Below, one piece after another: positions 34,084 through 43,203 of a stretch of 64,000 nt of DNA (its first letter is position 1; every line of letters starts with the position of its first letter). Location: contig JAGAKS010000001.1 of assembly GCA_017625465.1 (NCBI GenBank), positions 62,001 to 126,000 on the forward strand, read 5' to 3'. Origin of the DNA: Clostridia bacterium. GTDB taxonomy: Bacteria; Bacillota; Clostridia; TANB77; CAG-508. Both the position numbers and the translations under genes were made by a program. The notes beneath the pieces are model-generated. The model was not told the origin of the DNA. It saw only the letters and a program-made list of their open reading frames with translations, and searched no databases.

Positions 34084-36159
34084 CTACATCATACTAGACA
34101 TTTCAGCAAATGCATCTGTCATACTTGTCATACCAATTACGCAAAGTGGTACAATTAAGTATGCAACAAATAGTACAACCATTGGTGCAAATCCAACGAC
34201 TTTACCTATCATTGATTTTCTAGATATTAATCTTTCATTAGATTCTTTTCTTTTTTCTTGGTGATAAGCTCTTTCTGTATCTAGTTCATCAAAAGCTTCT
34301 CTAATTGGAATCTTTTCAACAGCTGCTTGTAAACTTTCAACAATTCTAATTAACTGTTCAAAAGATATATCATTTTTTAATTCTTCTAGTGCTTCCCAAG
34401 CACCACTTTCAAAGTTATTTACACATTTTGAAATAGGTTCTCTAAATATATTAGAATATCTTTCAAGCCATTCTAATATCATTTCAACATTAACCCTTTC
34501 AATTTTCATAAGCATAAGTATAATTGTTTGGAATTGCATTACTTCGTTTTCCATTTCCATCTGGCGCATCTTCTTTAAGAACATTAATAACCAAACTGGT
34601 CCATAGTAGCCAAGTATACAAATTACGCATGAAAGTAAAAGTTCATACCACTTTAAGTAACTTGACTGTACAATTTGTAATTTATCCCAAATTCTCTCTG
34701 TTGCTTTTTCTAATTCTTCTTCTGAAACATGACCATATTCTTCAGTTTTTGAAAGCTCTTTACTAAGTTTTTCTTTGGTCATAGCTAAATCATTTTTATA
34801 TTTATTTAAATAAACATTATCAGATTCTGTAAGTGCTCTAGCTTTTTTCTCTTGTGATTCATTCATTTGACCTAACAAGTTATAATCAGCTGTTGGCTCA
34901 GTATAAACATAATTTATTGCCATATTATGTGCAACTATGAATATAACTAAAGATACAATAAATGCTAATCCTGCTATTGCTAATCTATTTATGTAAAACC
35001 ATTCAAGTTTAAGTGGTGAAGCAGAATCTTTAAGTAATAATGTCATTTTTCTATATTCTTTAGTTCCTGTTTTAGGAATAAAATAATCTACAAATTTCTT
35101 TATTGGTTTTTTAGCATACGCTTTTTCTTGCCATGGATGCTCCATGTTAACAGAAGTATTAATACTACCGTTATCTTTCAATTTACGTGTAAGCATATAA
35201 CATAAAAATGTAGTTATAATTAAGAATACTTGCATATAAAATCCAAGTGTTCCGTTATAAAATTGAGATGTAAAAGAGAACTGACTTACAGCCCAATTTT
35301 TTACCACCTCAATAAATAAAATTGGAATAGCTGAAATCATTGATAAAGATTGAAATACATAATCTAATTTATCTCTTTTTAAAATTTCAATTTGCATTTC
35401 TTGTGTAATATTATTTAAGTTTTTAAGATATAAAGATGCACCATCTTTATCTTTTCTATCACCAAATTCTTTTGTTAAATATGATACTCCGGCAAATTCT
35501 TTTAAGAAACTATTTGGTGCAATATCATAATATTTTTCAAGTTCAGTTTCTGGATCATCTGAAATCAAAACTTCGTGTATTTTTTCAGCTTGTCTTGAAA
35601 CTTCAAGTTCATCATTTTGAGCTACTTCATAAATTGCTTCTTCAACCATATTGTATTCGTGATAAGCATGTCTAATTTCTGCAAAGAAATTAATTTGCTC
35701 TCTTAAAATTTGATTATCAATTTTATCTACCATACCAGATATAATAGATTCGATAAAAAATATTTCAAACAATAATAAAGTGCTCATTAAAATCACATCT
35801 GATTTTGTCATCATTATAATAACAAATGTTAGCGGTACGACAAATAGAACAGCTTTAAACATAACTTGTGCAACTTGTTTTCTAGTTAAATATTCGTCTT
35901 CAAGATTTACTATCTCAACTCTTCTTCTAATCTTAAAAGTATAACGTCTTATACCAGGAATTTTTGTACAAAATACATAAAATTTCTGATAAAAAATTTC
36001 CATACTAAAAGAACTTTCTTTTGTACCTTCAACTAAAGATGCTACATACATAGTATCTTTATTCATCATTTTTTTACGAAGGATGAAATATGCAATTATG
36101 ATAGCGACAAATATGCCAGCGGTTCCTAGCATAAAATATAATAGCATTTTTTCAGACAT
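34084..36159 (-). CDS. Fused TadB-TadC-like (GspF-type) platform protein
   Basis: A 691-residue membrane protein with two halves. Each has cytoplasmic helical segments and paired membrane helices: at the start, about 95-150, about 280-340, then about 400-425, about 505-530 and about 650-680. REQINFFAEIRHAYHEYNMV (N-half) and VMQFQTIILMLMKIERVNVE (C-half) are T2SSF-type core helices with the usual Glu-rich turns. In Tad systems TadB and TadC are separate proteins of about 300 residues; here they appear fused. The platform would couple the CpaF motor to pilin extraction. It is encoded between the motor and the pilin-like genes, as expected. Confidence 0.78.
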   Translation of the reverse strand: MSEKMLLYFMLGTAGIFVAIIIAYFILRKKMMNKDTMYVASLVEGTKESSFSMEIFYQKFYVFCTKIPGIRRYTFKIRRRVEIVNLEDEYLTRKQVAQVMFKAVLFVVPLTFVIIMMTKSDVILMSTLLLFEIFFIESIISGMVDKIDNQILREQINFFAEIRHAYHEYNMVEEAIYEVAQNDELEVSRQAEKIHEVLISDDPETELEKYYDIAPNSFLKEFAGVSYLTKEFGDRKDKDGASLYLKNLNNITQEMQIEILKRDKLDYVFQSLSMISAIPILFIEVVKNWAVSQFSFTSQFYNGTLGFYMQVFLIITTFLCYMLTRKLKDNGSINTSVNMEHPWQEKAYAKKPIKKFVDYFIPKTGTKEYRKMTLLLKDSASPLKLEWFYINRLAIAGLAFIVSLVIFIVAHNMAINYVYTEPTADYNLLGQMNESQEKKARALTESDNVYLNKYKNDLAMTKEKLSKELSKTEEYGHVSEEELEKATERIWDKLQIVQSSYLKWYELLLSCVICILGYYGPVWLLMFLKKMRQMEMENEVMQFQTIILMLMKIERVNVEMILEWLERYSNIFREPISKCVNNFESGAWEALEELKNDISFEQLIRIVESLQAAVEKIPIREAFDELDTERAYHQEKRKESNERLISRKSMIGKVVGFAPMVVLFVAYLIVPLCVIGMTSMTDAFAEMSSMM

Positions 36160-36187
36160 AAGATTCTAAAGCACACCGCCTTTCTTT

Positions 36188-38536
36188 TTATTCTTCTGTT
36201 TCATCTTCTAGTCCACTAAAATCTGTTTTATATGGATTTTCATCTACTGGTCTTTCTGTAGCTGGTCTTCTTACTGGTGGTTTTGTAGTAGATTTTGGAG
36301 TTGTTGGTCTTACAGGAGCTTGTCCTGCTGGTCTTTTTATTCCAACACTTTTTCTTATTGCATCTTTAGAAATACCTCCTGGTGTTCCGGCTGGTCTTGT
36401 AGGTCTTACTCCTGTAGTTTGAGTTGGTCTAGCTGGTGCTTGTCTTGGAGTAGCAGGTCTTTCTATTGTTTTTGTAACTGTTTTTTCTTCGGTAGTTTCT
36501 GGTGTTGTAATATTAACATCTTCATTTTTTGTTGAAGTAGATATTGGTGTAGCTACTTCATGTTCATCTTTTTCAATATCAACAACCTTTTGTGTTGGTT
36601 CAGTATTTAACTCTAAATCTTCAGTATTATCAACTGCATTTGGCATTTTTGGTGGTTTAATTCCCCAATTTCTCTCTAAGAAAGCATCAAATGCAACAAC
36701 ATCATTTTCTTCCATGTTGTTTCTCATTTCTCTAATGTTATATTCAGAAATTGGATTTACTAAAACATAACTATCATCAGAGAATTCAAGAATATTACGA
36801 TATTTGTATAATTCTCTGTTTGTTGTTTTTGAGAAAAAGATTGTAGCATTATCCATAAACTTTGTAAGTTTACCTTCTAATGTTTTTTCTTTTCTATAAT
36901 CAAATGTATACTCATTTTTTTCTTCAACTGGTATACATTCTGTAATTCTTTCTATGTAACGTCTACCTCTAAAGTCTTTTAATAAGTGAATATCAAAGTT
37001 CAAAACTTGAACAACTTGCTCTTCGGCTGTTTTTTCATCTTTGAAAGTACCAGCTCTTAACATTGAGTTTCTTAAAGCTGTTACTAAGTTAGGGAATGTT
37101 TTAGCGTGGTGAGTAAATAATGTGAATTTAGATGCAACCTGTGCAGATTGAATCATCCAAGATGCTACGGGGTCAGTTGCAACCTCACCGATGATATTAA
37201 CAGAACCGTCAGTTTTCTTTTGAACGTCCAAACACTCTTGACCAGAAATTGTTTCAGTTTCACGCATTGACAAGATATTTCTTGTTGGATAAATTTTTCT
37301 TAAGTGAAGCTCGAAAGCAGTTTCTGTGATACGAAGGTTCATTGTTTCATATATATTTTCAATCATAGCCATAAGCATTGTTGTTTTACCACAACCTTGC
37401 TCTCCTGTAAGAGCTATAATTCTTGCACCTTTTACAAGGAATTTTAGTAATTCGATAGTTTCTTCTTTACCATCAAATTTAACGATTTGTTCTAGTGTAG
37501 CACGCTTAACGTCGAACTTTCTTACGAAGAAAGCCCATGTTTCAGACATACTTGGTCTAACAACAACGACACGAGAACCGTCTTTCATTTCATTAATTTT
37601 ATAACCATTAGTATCAGATAACTGACCTGGGTTATTGTATTTATAAATATTTTGACATACTCTTTTAAGTTCTGCTTCAGTTCCAAAAGAAAGGAAAGCT
37701 AAACGAATAGATTTACCTTGGAAGAATATCCAAATACTATCACAAGCTCTTGGAACTTTTGCTTCCATGGCTTGTTTTAAATAATCTCCATCTGTTTGTG
37801 CAACTTGGCTTAAGAATGATTCTGGAAGACCAGATACACCACCAGATACACCATCTATGTTCATATCCCTTACTTCATCTATACTACTATATCCTTTATA
37901 TTGTTGATATACTCTTTGTACAACAACTTCAAGCTTATCTGCAAAAGATAGCTCTAATTTTTCTTGCTCGTAAATGTTATCAATTTCTTCGTTTGTTATA
38001 ACATAACAAGGTTTAGACTCTCCAGCTATATATTTTAGTACAGCTAAGTTATATTTTTTGATAATTTCTGTTAATGCTTCATAAGCAAAATATTTTTTGT
38101 ATTCATGAAGCAAAATATCAAATTTATCTTGTGCAGTTAAAAGTGATGGTGTGTCAAAAGGAATAATTCTTGAAATATTAGTTTCGTCAACACCATATTC
38201 TTTTGAAAGCAAATCATATATTAATTCTTTAACATATTTTTTATCGTTAACATCTCCATAAGTACAACCTTTTAAGGCTTTCTTTAATTCGTATTTTTTG
38301 CTTTTTCTTCTTTTTAACTCTTCTTCTGAAAGACCTATATCATAAAGGTTGATTTTAGTAATTTCATCTAGTCTTTTTTTAACGAATTTGATTATCTTGT
38401 CCAAAGTATATGTTTTATCATCAACATCAACTGCTTGTTCTACTATTTCAGCTTTATTCTTTTTAATAAAATGAACGATAATAACCACTACTGTAACTAG
38501 TACTACGAACATCAACATTAAATTTGGAATATTCAT
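36188..38536 (-). CDS. CpaF/TadA-like secretion ATPase with membrane anchor and Pro/Thr-rich tail
   Basis: A 782-residue protein. It begins with a membrane helix (MNIPNLMLMFVVLVTVVVII), unusual for CpaF. An N-terminal domain (about 40-330) follows, then the RecA-like motor: Walker A GEQGCGKTTM near 376-385, NIIGEVATDPVASWM as the Walker B/Asp-box region near 450, and LFTHHAKTFPNL in place of the usual TIHANS histidine box. FDIHLLKDFRGRRYIERI near 525 is the CpaF C-terminal signature. Residues about 660-770 are a low-complexity Pro/Arg/Thr-rich tail. It powers pilus assembly from the cytoplasmic face. The anchor and the tail are not in the classical family. Confidence 0.85.
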   Translation of the reverse strand: MNIPNLMLMFVVLVTVVVIIVHFIKKNKAEIVEQAVDVDDKTYTLDKIIKFVKKRLDEITKINLYDIGLSEEELKRRKSKKYELKKALKGCTYGDVNDKKYVKELIYDLLSKEYGVDETNISRIIPFDTPSLLTAQDKFDILLHEYKKYFAYEALTEIIKKYNLAVLKYIAGESKPCYVITNEEIDNIYEQEKLELSFADKLEVVVQRVYQQYKGYSSIDEVRDMNIDGVSGGVSGLPESFLSQVAQTDGDYLKQAMEAKVPRACDSIWIFFQGKSIRLAFLSFGTEAELKRVCQNIYKYNNPGQLSDTNGYKINEMKDGSRVVVVRPSMSETWAFFVRKFDVKRATLEQIVKFDGKEETIELLKFLVKGARIIALTGEQGCGKTTMLMAMIENIYETMNLRITETAFELHLRKIYPTRNILSMRETETISGQECLDVQKKTDGSVNIIGEVATDPVASWMIQSAQVASKFTLFTHHAKTFPNLVTALRNSMLRAGTFKDEKTAEEQVVQVLNFDIHLLKDFRGRRYIERITECIPVEEKNEYTFDYRKEKTLEGKLTKFMDNATIFFSKTTNRELYKYRNILEFSDDSYVLVNPISEYNIREMRNNMEENDVVAFDAFLERNWGIKPPKMPNAVDNTEDLELNTEPTQKVVDIEKDEHEVATPISTSTKNEDVNITTPETTEEKTVTKTIERPATPRQAPARPTQTTGVRPTRPAGTPGGISKDAIRKSVGIKRPAGQAPVRPTTPKSTTKPPVRRPATERPVDENPYKTDFSGLEDETEE

Positions 38537-38552
38537 TAAAGGGCTCCTTCCT

Positions 38553-39392
38553 TTAAACTTTGTATTGTAATTCTTGTAATTTATAAATTATTTGTTTTCC
38601 ACAATCTGAAACTGAATTTAAAAATTGTGTATTTTTATCTGCTGCTGACTTTGAAAGTCTAAGTTGTAAAAACATATTAGCAACACCAGCTTCTGAAGCT
38701 GATTCCATAAATAAAGTATTATATGGAACTGTTACTAAAGTTTTTTCTCCAATGTATTTTTGAGCATTTTTTACATTATATTTTGAATCACTATCTGACA
38801 TAGTAAGTACTGGTATAACATTGCCCTTTCTCATCATTGGATGTTCTGCTTTTAGTCTTATATAATAATCTATTTTTTTAAGATTTGGTGGCATTGTATA
38901 CATTATAACTGCTGAGGCATCCAAAATGGCTTTTGTTGTCTCTCTTTTTAAAGTTTTACTTAAATCTATAAATACCAAATCATAATATTTATTAGCGGCT
39001 GTTAACAAATCTTTATATAACATTAAAGATTTCTCGTGTTCTTCCAATATCTTTGTTTTTAATCCTGGTAAAACATCAAGTCTATTTTTAAATATTATTT
39101 TTGTATAATTTGAAATTATTTCTGGTGAAGTTTTATTACTTGCTACGGCACTAACTAAACCTTCTGCACCTGATGCTAAATCTATTTTTCCTGCATTTAA
39201 TTGTCTTGCTATACTTCTATTGTTTTTTTGAACGTTCCAAAAACATCTTTCTAAAGTATCATCATCAAATGTTCCATCAATCATTAAAGTTCTCATGTTA
39301 TGCTCGATGCACATTTGAGTAGCAATTGCAGCCATAGATAAAGTCTGACCACTAGCTTTTTTATCTCCACTCCAAAAACTTATTATTGCCAT
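38553..39392 (-). CDS. Degenerate ParA/MinD-like ATPase (TadZ/CpaE-like), second copy
   Basis: A 279-residue MinD-fold protein. The P-loop region is FWSGDKKASGQTLSMAAIAT where KGGVGKTT is expected, so the catalytic lysine/threonine arrangement is altered. MRTLMIDGTFDDDT replaces the Walker A' Asp segment, and DLVFIDLSKTLKRETTKAIL matches the Walker B to switch II region of MinD/TadZ proteins. TadZ/CpaE proteins mark the pole or assembly site in Tad systems, and many have lost ATPase function. It is 16 bp from the motor gene and 22 bp from the other ParA-like gene. No receiver domain is present. Confidence 0.75.
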   Translation of the reverse strand: MAIISFWSGDKKASGQTLSMAAIATQMCIEHNMRTLMIDGTFDDDTLERCFWNVQKNNRSIARQLNAGKIDLASGAEGLVSAVASNKTSPEIISNYTKIIFKNRLDVLPGLKTKILEEHEKSLMLYKDLLTAANKYYDLVFIDLSKTLKRETTKAILDASAVIMYTMPPNLKKIDYYIRLKAEHPMMRKGNVIPVLTMSDSDSKYNVKNAQKYIGEKTLVTVPYNTLFMESASEAGVANMFLQLRLSKSAADKNTQFLNSVSDCGKQIIYKLQELQYKV

Positions 39393-39414
39393 CTTATTTC
39401 CTCCAAAGTATCTT

Positions 39415-40098
39415 TTACGCTTTTTCCATTATTTTAAAGGCCTTTTTTACATCTCCGGCAGAAAGTCCTAGATTTTCTTCTGCTATAAATTGTAAAGCAT
39501 CTAAATATTCTTTACTTAAACCTCTAATTTTAATTTTTGCAAATCTTTGATTTGTATTTATAACGTTTTGATCTCCTCTTTCAAAAGGAAAATATATGAT
39601 ATCTTCATTCCATATAACTTTTAATCCTTCACTCAAAAACATTACATACTCATCTTCTTCTGGCAACAAATCTTTTGTAAAATATATTTTTGTTACTCTT
39701 GTAGGTGAAGGAAGTCCTTCAAGTACTTCCAAACCTCTCCTTATTGAATACAAGTCAAAACCTGTTACAAAACAATGTTCATCAAGTGGTTGTATTCCAA
39801 AGCTTTGATATGCCCAAAGAGAATCAACATCTAATATTACCATATCATAATCAAGAGTTCCTTCATAAGTATATTCAGCAATATCTTCCATACTTTCAAA
39901 TCCTATTGCTATATCTATACCTTCAAAATTTGTTATGTACTTTTGCGTAGGTGACATGGTAGGAACTGTGTATCTTGCTTTTTGTGATGCGGTTGTATCA
40001 ATAAGTAAAACACTTTTATTTGATAAAACTGCTATTCTAGCTAGAAACAATAATAAATCTGTTTTATCATAACCACCTAAAAAAACATACTTTTTCAT
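39415..40098 (-). CDS. Degenerate ParA/MinD-like protein (TadZ/CpaE-like), first copy
   Basis: A 227-residue protein with the beta-strand MKKYVFLGGYDKTDLLLFLA at the P-loop position (GGYDKTD instead of GGVGKTT), then KSVLLIDTTASQKARYTVPT, which fits the A' region of MinD-like folds, and YDMVILDVDSLWAY as the Walker B strand. The C-terminal 50 residues are helical. ATP hydrolysis is doubtful. Together with the next gene it would form a pair of positioning proteins. The gap to cpaB-like is 24 bp and a CGGAGGA-type site precedes the start. Confidence 0.7.
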   Translation of the reverse strand: MKKYVFLGGYDKTDLLLFLARIAVLSNKSVLLIDTTASQKARYTVPTMSPTQKYITNFEGIDIAIGFESMEDIAEYTYEGTLDYDMVILDVDSLWAYQSFGIQPLDEHCFVTGFDLYSIRRGLEVLEGLPSPTRVTKIYFTKDLLPEEDEYVMFLSEGLKVIWNEDIIYFPFERGDQNVINTNQRFAKIKIRGLSKEYLDALQFIAEENLGLSAGDVKKAFKIMEKA

Positions 40099-40122
40099 TT
40101 TTTCCTCCGTGCATTATTTTTT

Positions 40123-41070
40123 CTACTGATTAGAATAATCAACTGATGTAGAACCTACTTCTCCAGTACCTTCTAGTGCTTCAACGAAAGCTTCTCTAGC
40201 TGTTTGTAAGCTTGTAGCTTCTTTTTGAATTCCTGATTGAACAGCTGAAGGATCATCAAGAATTGCACTATCTATTTTAATTCTTCCAACGCCTTGTTCT
40301 TCTGCATTATATTTATTTGCTAAAGCATTTTTTGCTTCTTGAAGTATATTAGGATCTCTATTTATAACATCCCATACATCGTTATTTGGTGTATATGTAG
40401 TAGAAGCAACTGCTTGTAAACCTGCTTCTGAATATGTAGTTGCATATAATTTTGAACCATTAGTTTTATATGACTCTACAATAGCACAACCAATTGATAA
40501 AATTTCTGTTTCATCCACTTTTAACCAAACTGTATCTGCTGTACATTGTAAAACTTTTTTCTTAGAAGCAACTATGTAATCAGCACCGTTTGGCAATTTA
40601 AATCTTATATCTATGTATTGTCCATTTTTTAATTCTGATGGAAGCATAAACATATTATATTCTTGAATTCTTTGATCATCAGTAGTTTCGTCTCCAGCCT
40701 CGGCAACCATATCTTTTGTAATAATAGTACCTTTTGGTAAATCTACTTTACTAATATATTCTAAGACAAATTCATTGCCATCTTCATCTATTTCCATAAA
40801 GTCATCTGCTGTAAAAATTAATTCTGAATCTACAGTAGTTTGAACGATTTCTTGTTTCAAAAGATCTTCTGTAATTTCTCCTCCAGATGGTATATCTTCA
40901 GCAGCGACATATATCTTTTTTTGTAAAGCTATTAATTTTTCCTTATCTTCATTTAATTGGTTAATTTTATAAAGAAGCGCAATAACTACAACAGCCATAA
41001 CAACCAAAGTAACCAACATACCTGTTAAAAATGAGTTTCTAGCTCTTCTTTGCATTGGATTCATTGCCAT
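40123..41070 (-). CDS. CpaB/RcpC-like SAF-domain pilus assembly protein
   Basis: A 315-residue protein with a short cytoplasmic N-terminus, a membrane helix at about 15-33 and a coiled segment (INQLNEDKEKLIALQKK). It then has an SAF-type domain (about 50-130) with IYVAAEDIPSGGEITEDLL and DLPKGTIITKDM, the two signature repeats of CpaB. RIQEYNMFMLPSELKNGQYI follows. In Gram-negative Tad systems CpaB works with the secretin. Here no secretin or outer membrane exists, so a cell-wall-side role is inferred. It is the first gene of the operon; GGGAGGAATT precedes the start. Confidence 0.8.
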   Translation of the reverse strand: MAMNPMQRRARNSFLTGMLVTLVVMAVVVIALLYKINQLNEDKEKLIALQKKIYVAAEDIPSGGEITEDLLKQEIVQTTVDSELIFTADDFMEIDEDGNEFVLEYISKVDLPKGTIITKDMVAEAGDETTDDQRIQEYNMFMLPSELKNGQYIDIRFKLPNGADYIVASKKKVLQCTADTVWLKVDETEILSIGCAIVESYKTNGSKLYATTYSEAGLQAVASTTYTPNNDVWDVINRDPNILQEAKNALANKYNAEEQGVGRIKIDSAILDDPSAVQSGIQKEATSLQTAREAFVEALEGTGEVGSTSVDYSNQ

Positions 41071-41098
41071 AAAAAATTCCTCCCTAATATATCATTTT

Positions 41099-41126
41099 AT
41101 TATATTTTACTCTTTTTTTTTGCCAA
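41099..41126 (-). promoter_or_regulatory. Promoter of the Tad-like operon
   Basis: TTGGCA and TATAAT with a 16-bp spacer on the minus strand, 29 bp before the CpaB-like ATG. No other strong promoter was seen before the internal one at 32438. Confidence 0.6.
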
Positions 41127-41175
41127 AAACAACAAAAAAAGCATTATGTAATACAAACTTAATATTATTGTAATT

Positions 41176-42054
41176 TTAGCTTAATATAAACTTTTCAACG
41201 GCTTCAACGATTCCATCTGAATTGTTATCTGAAACGACAATATCTGCCATCTCTTTCATCTGAGGACTACTATTTCCCATAACAACACCTAGACCCGCAT
41301 TTTGAATCATTTCTTTGTCATTTACATTGTCACCAATTGCCATAACTTCTTCTGGCTTAATATTCTCCTTTTCTAATAAGTACTCTATGGCAGACCATTT
41401 ATTAACATTTTTATTTGTAATTTCTGTATAAAAATATTCTATTTGAACATCATCTGTTCCATCTTTTATAGTTTTTCTAGACATGTGAGAAACATCCAAA
41501 ACATCTATTGTTTCAATATTTCTAAGTTTTCTAATAATTCCATTAAAAATAAGTCTGTTCGGATCGCAGACTGTTACCTTTAAAAATTTTGAATCTGCAC
41601 TTAGTTCTTCAATATATTTTCTTAAATTTGAAACTATATTTATATTTGTTCTTTTTCCTTCTGGCTTTTTAGCATTTTCCTTATGATAAAAAAGCACATT
41701 ATAATTTAAAGATTTTGCTATAACTTCTTGCTCAGTATAAACATTACAATATATGCTATTTTCTTCGCAAATATCAACAATTTCAAGCACTTGCTCTTTG
41801 CTTAAAAATTTATCATATACAATCTTTTTTTCTTTTATATCATATACTAAAGCACCATTTCCAGAAATTAAATATTCTTCTGCTCCAATTTCATTAGCTA
41901 TATTTTCAATTGCGCTTACTGGTCTTCCAGAAGCTAAAACAACTTGTGCACCTTTTTCTATTGCTTTTTTTAACACTTCTTTTGTATTCGGAGTAATTTC
42001 ACCAAAGGAATTTAAAAGTGTACCATCCAAATCAATAGCTATAATTTTATACAT
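41176..42054 (-). CDS. HAD-superfamily Cof-type phosphatase
   Basis: A 292-residue HAD hydrolase. Motif I is KIIAIDLDGTLLNS with nucleophile D8 and D10; motif II is VVLASGRP; motif IV GDNVNDKEMI lies near residue 240, followed by GLGVVMGNSSP. The C2B-type cap between motifs places it in the Cof/YidA group, which dephosphorylates sugar phosphates and related metabolites. Its substrate is not predictable. It is separate from the pilus operon and lies downstream of SASP, a terminator between them. Confidence 0.93.
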   Translation of the reverse strand: MYKIIAIDLDGTLLNSFGEITPNTKEVLKKAIEKGAQVVLASGRPVSAIENIANEIGAEEYLISGNGALVYDIKEKKIVYDKFLSKEQVLEIVDICEENSIYCNVYTEQEVIAKSLNYNVLFYHKENAKKPEGKRTNINIVSNLRKYIEELSADSKFLKVTVCDPNRLIFNGIIRKLRNIETIDVLDVSHMSRKTIKDGTDDVQIEYFYTEITNKNVNKWSAIEYLLEKENIKPEEVMAIGDNVNDKEMIQNAGLGVVMGNSSPQMKEMADIVVSDNNSDGIVEAVEKFILS

Positions 42055-42184
42055 TTTTTGCTCCTCTTTTCCTTATTTTTAAAATTTCATCTTCATTATA
42101 TCATTATCACATTTTAATTCAATATTTTCAATGTCAAATTTTAGAATATTTTTTACAAACTTAGTAAATTTTCTAAAAAAATAA

Positions 42185-42207
42185 AGGCAGGAAAAAATAT
42201 CCTGCCT
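42185..42207 (-). terminator. Terminator of the SASP gene
   Basis: On the minus strand AGGCAGGA pairs with TCCTGCCT, followed by a T-rich tail (TTATTTTTTT). It isolates SASP from the HAD gene. Confidence 0.9.
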
Positions 42208-42263
42208 CTTATTATTCTAACGAAAAGAAATAACATCTTTCCTAACTTATATCAAAACGATAC

Positions 42264-42464
42264 TTATTTGTTAATCATTTGACTTTCAGCTTGTTCTATT
42301 AATTTTCTAACCATGTTACCACCGATTCTACCAGCATCTCTTGCAGAGATATTACCGTTGTAACCGTTTTTTAAATTAACTCCAACTTCATTAGCAACTT
42401 CGTATTTGAATTTTTCTAATGATTCTCTAGCTTCTGGAACTACTTTTTTGTTTGTATTTGTCAT
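42264..42464 (-). CDS. Alpha/beta-type small acid-soluble spore protein
   Basis: A 66-residue SASP. KFKYEVANEVGVNL is the GPR protease cleavage region, and GYNGNISARDAGRIGGNMVR is the DNA-binding block that coats spore DNA in the A form. It is the clearest sign that the organism can sporulate. CGGAGGTGA precedes the ATG. On the minus strand CATTTATA lies about 40-45 bp upstream, with GAATT about 16 bp before it, a loose match to a forespore (SigG) promoter. Monocistronic with a strong terminator. Only one copy in the window. Confidence 0.95.
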   Translation of the reverse strand: MTNTNKKVVPEARESLEKFKYEVANEVGVNLKNGYNGNISARDAGRIGGNMVRKLIEQAESQMINK

Positions 42465-42569
42465 TATAATTCACCTCCGAATTTAATCTTGAAAAACATA
42501 TAAATGTATTTTCAATATATATAATTCCACGAGATAAATTTTTTAAACAAGAAATTTTTGGAAATTTAT

Positions 42570-43112
42570 TTAAGCTTCTGGTTCAACTATACCGTAGTTC
42601 TTTCCGTCTTTTAATTTAAAGATAACATTTACTTTATTTGTATCAACATTTATAAATGTTAAGAATTGACTTGTTGGTCTTTCTTGTAATTTTAAAATTG
42701 CATCTTCTGGGCTCATTGGTTTTACTTCATAGTACATAGTTTTAACAATTTCATTTTCAACTGCATGTGAAGTAACAGAACCATCTATAGCAATTTGTTT
42801 TATTGAAGCATCTTTTTGCATTTTTTCTTTTTTAGTTTTTGCTTTTCTAATTTGTCCTTCTAAAATATCAATATCTTTATCTATTGATGCATAAAGATCT
42901 CTATCTTCTGTAACAGCTTTGTATACATCACTTTTAACTGATACATACATTTCAGCAATTTGTGCTGTTTTTTCTAATTTGATAGTAACATTTACCTCCA
43001 TGTTTTCTAAATCTTCTGCAAAATATTTTTCTATTCTTTCTACTTTTTTAGCAACATAGTCTTTAATAGCTTCTGTAGCTTGTAAATCTTTTCCTGTAAT
43101 TGTAATATTCAT
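42570..43112 (-). CDS. hpf: Ribosome hibernation promoting factor, long form
   Basis: A 180-residue HPF. The N-terminal domain begins MNITITGKDLQATEAIKDYV and has EDLENMEVNVTIKLEK; the C-terminal dimerisation domain (about 120-180) contains KPMSPEDAILKLQERPTSQF and FKLKDGKNYGIVEP. The long form pairs 70S ribosomes into 100S dimers in stationary phase. It is monocistronic between recO and SASP. Length and motifs are as usual for Firmicutes. High confidence. Confidence 0.97.
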   Translation of the reverse strand: MNITITGKDLQATEAIKDYVAKKVERIEKYFAEDLENMEVNVTIKLEKTAQIAEMYVSVKSDVYKAVTEDRDLYASIDKDIDILEGQIRKAKTKKEKMQKDASIKQIAIDGSVTSHAVENEIVKTMYYEVKPMSPEDAILKLQERPTSQFLTFINVDTNKVNVIFKLKDGKNYGIVEPEA

Positions 43113-43203
43113 AAAAACTCACTCCTATCATTTTAATTTCATTTCATTTTGCAACTTCATTATACATTTTACTACTAGAAAAATCAAGTAAATTTTTTGT
43201 GTC

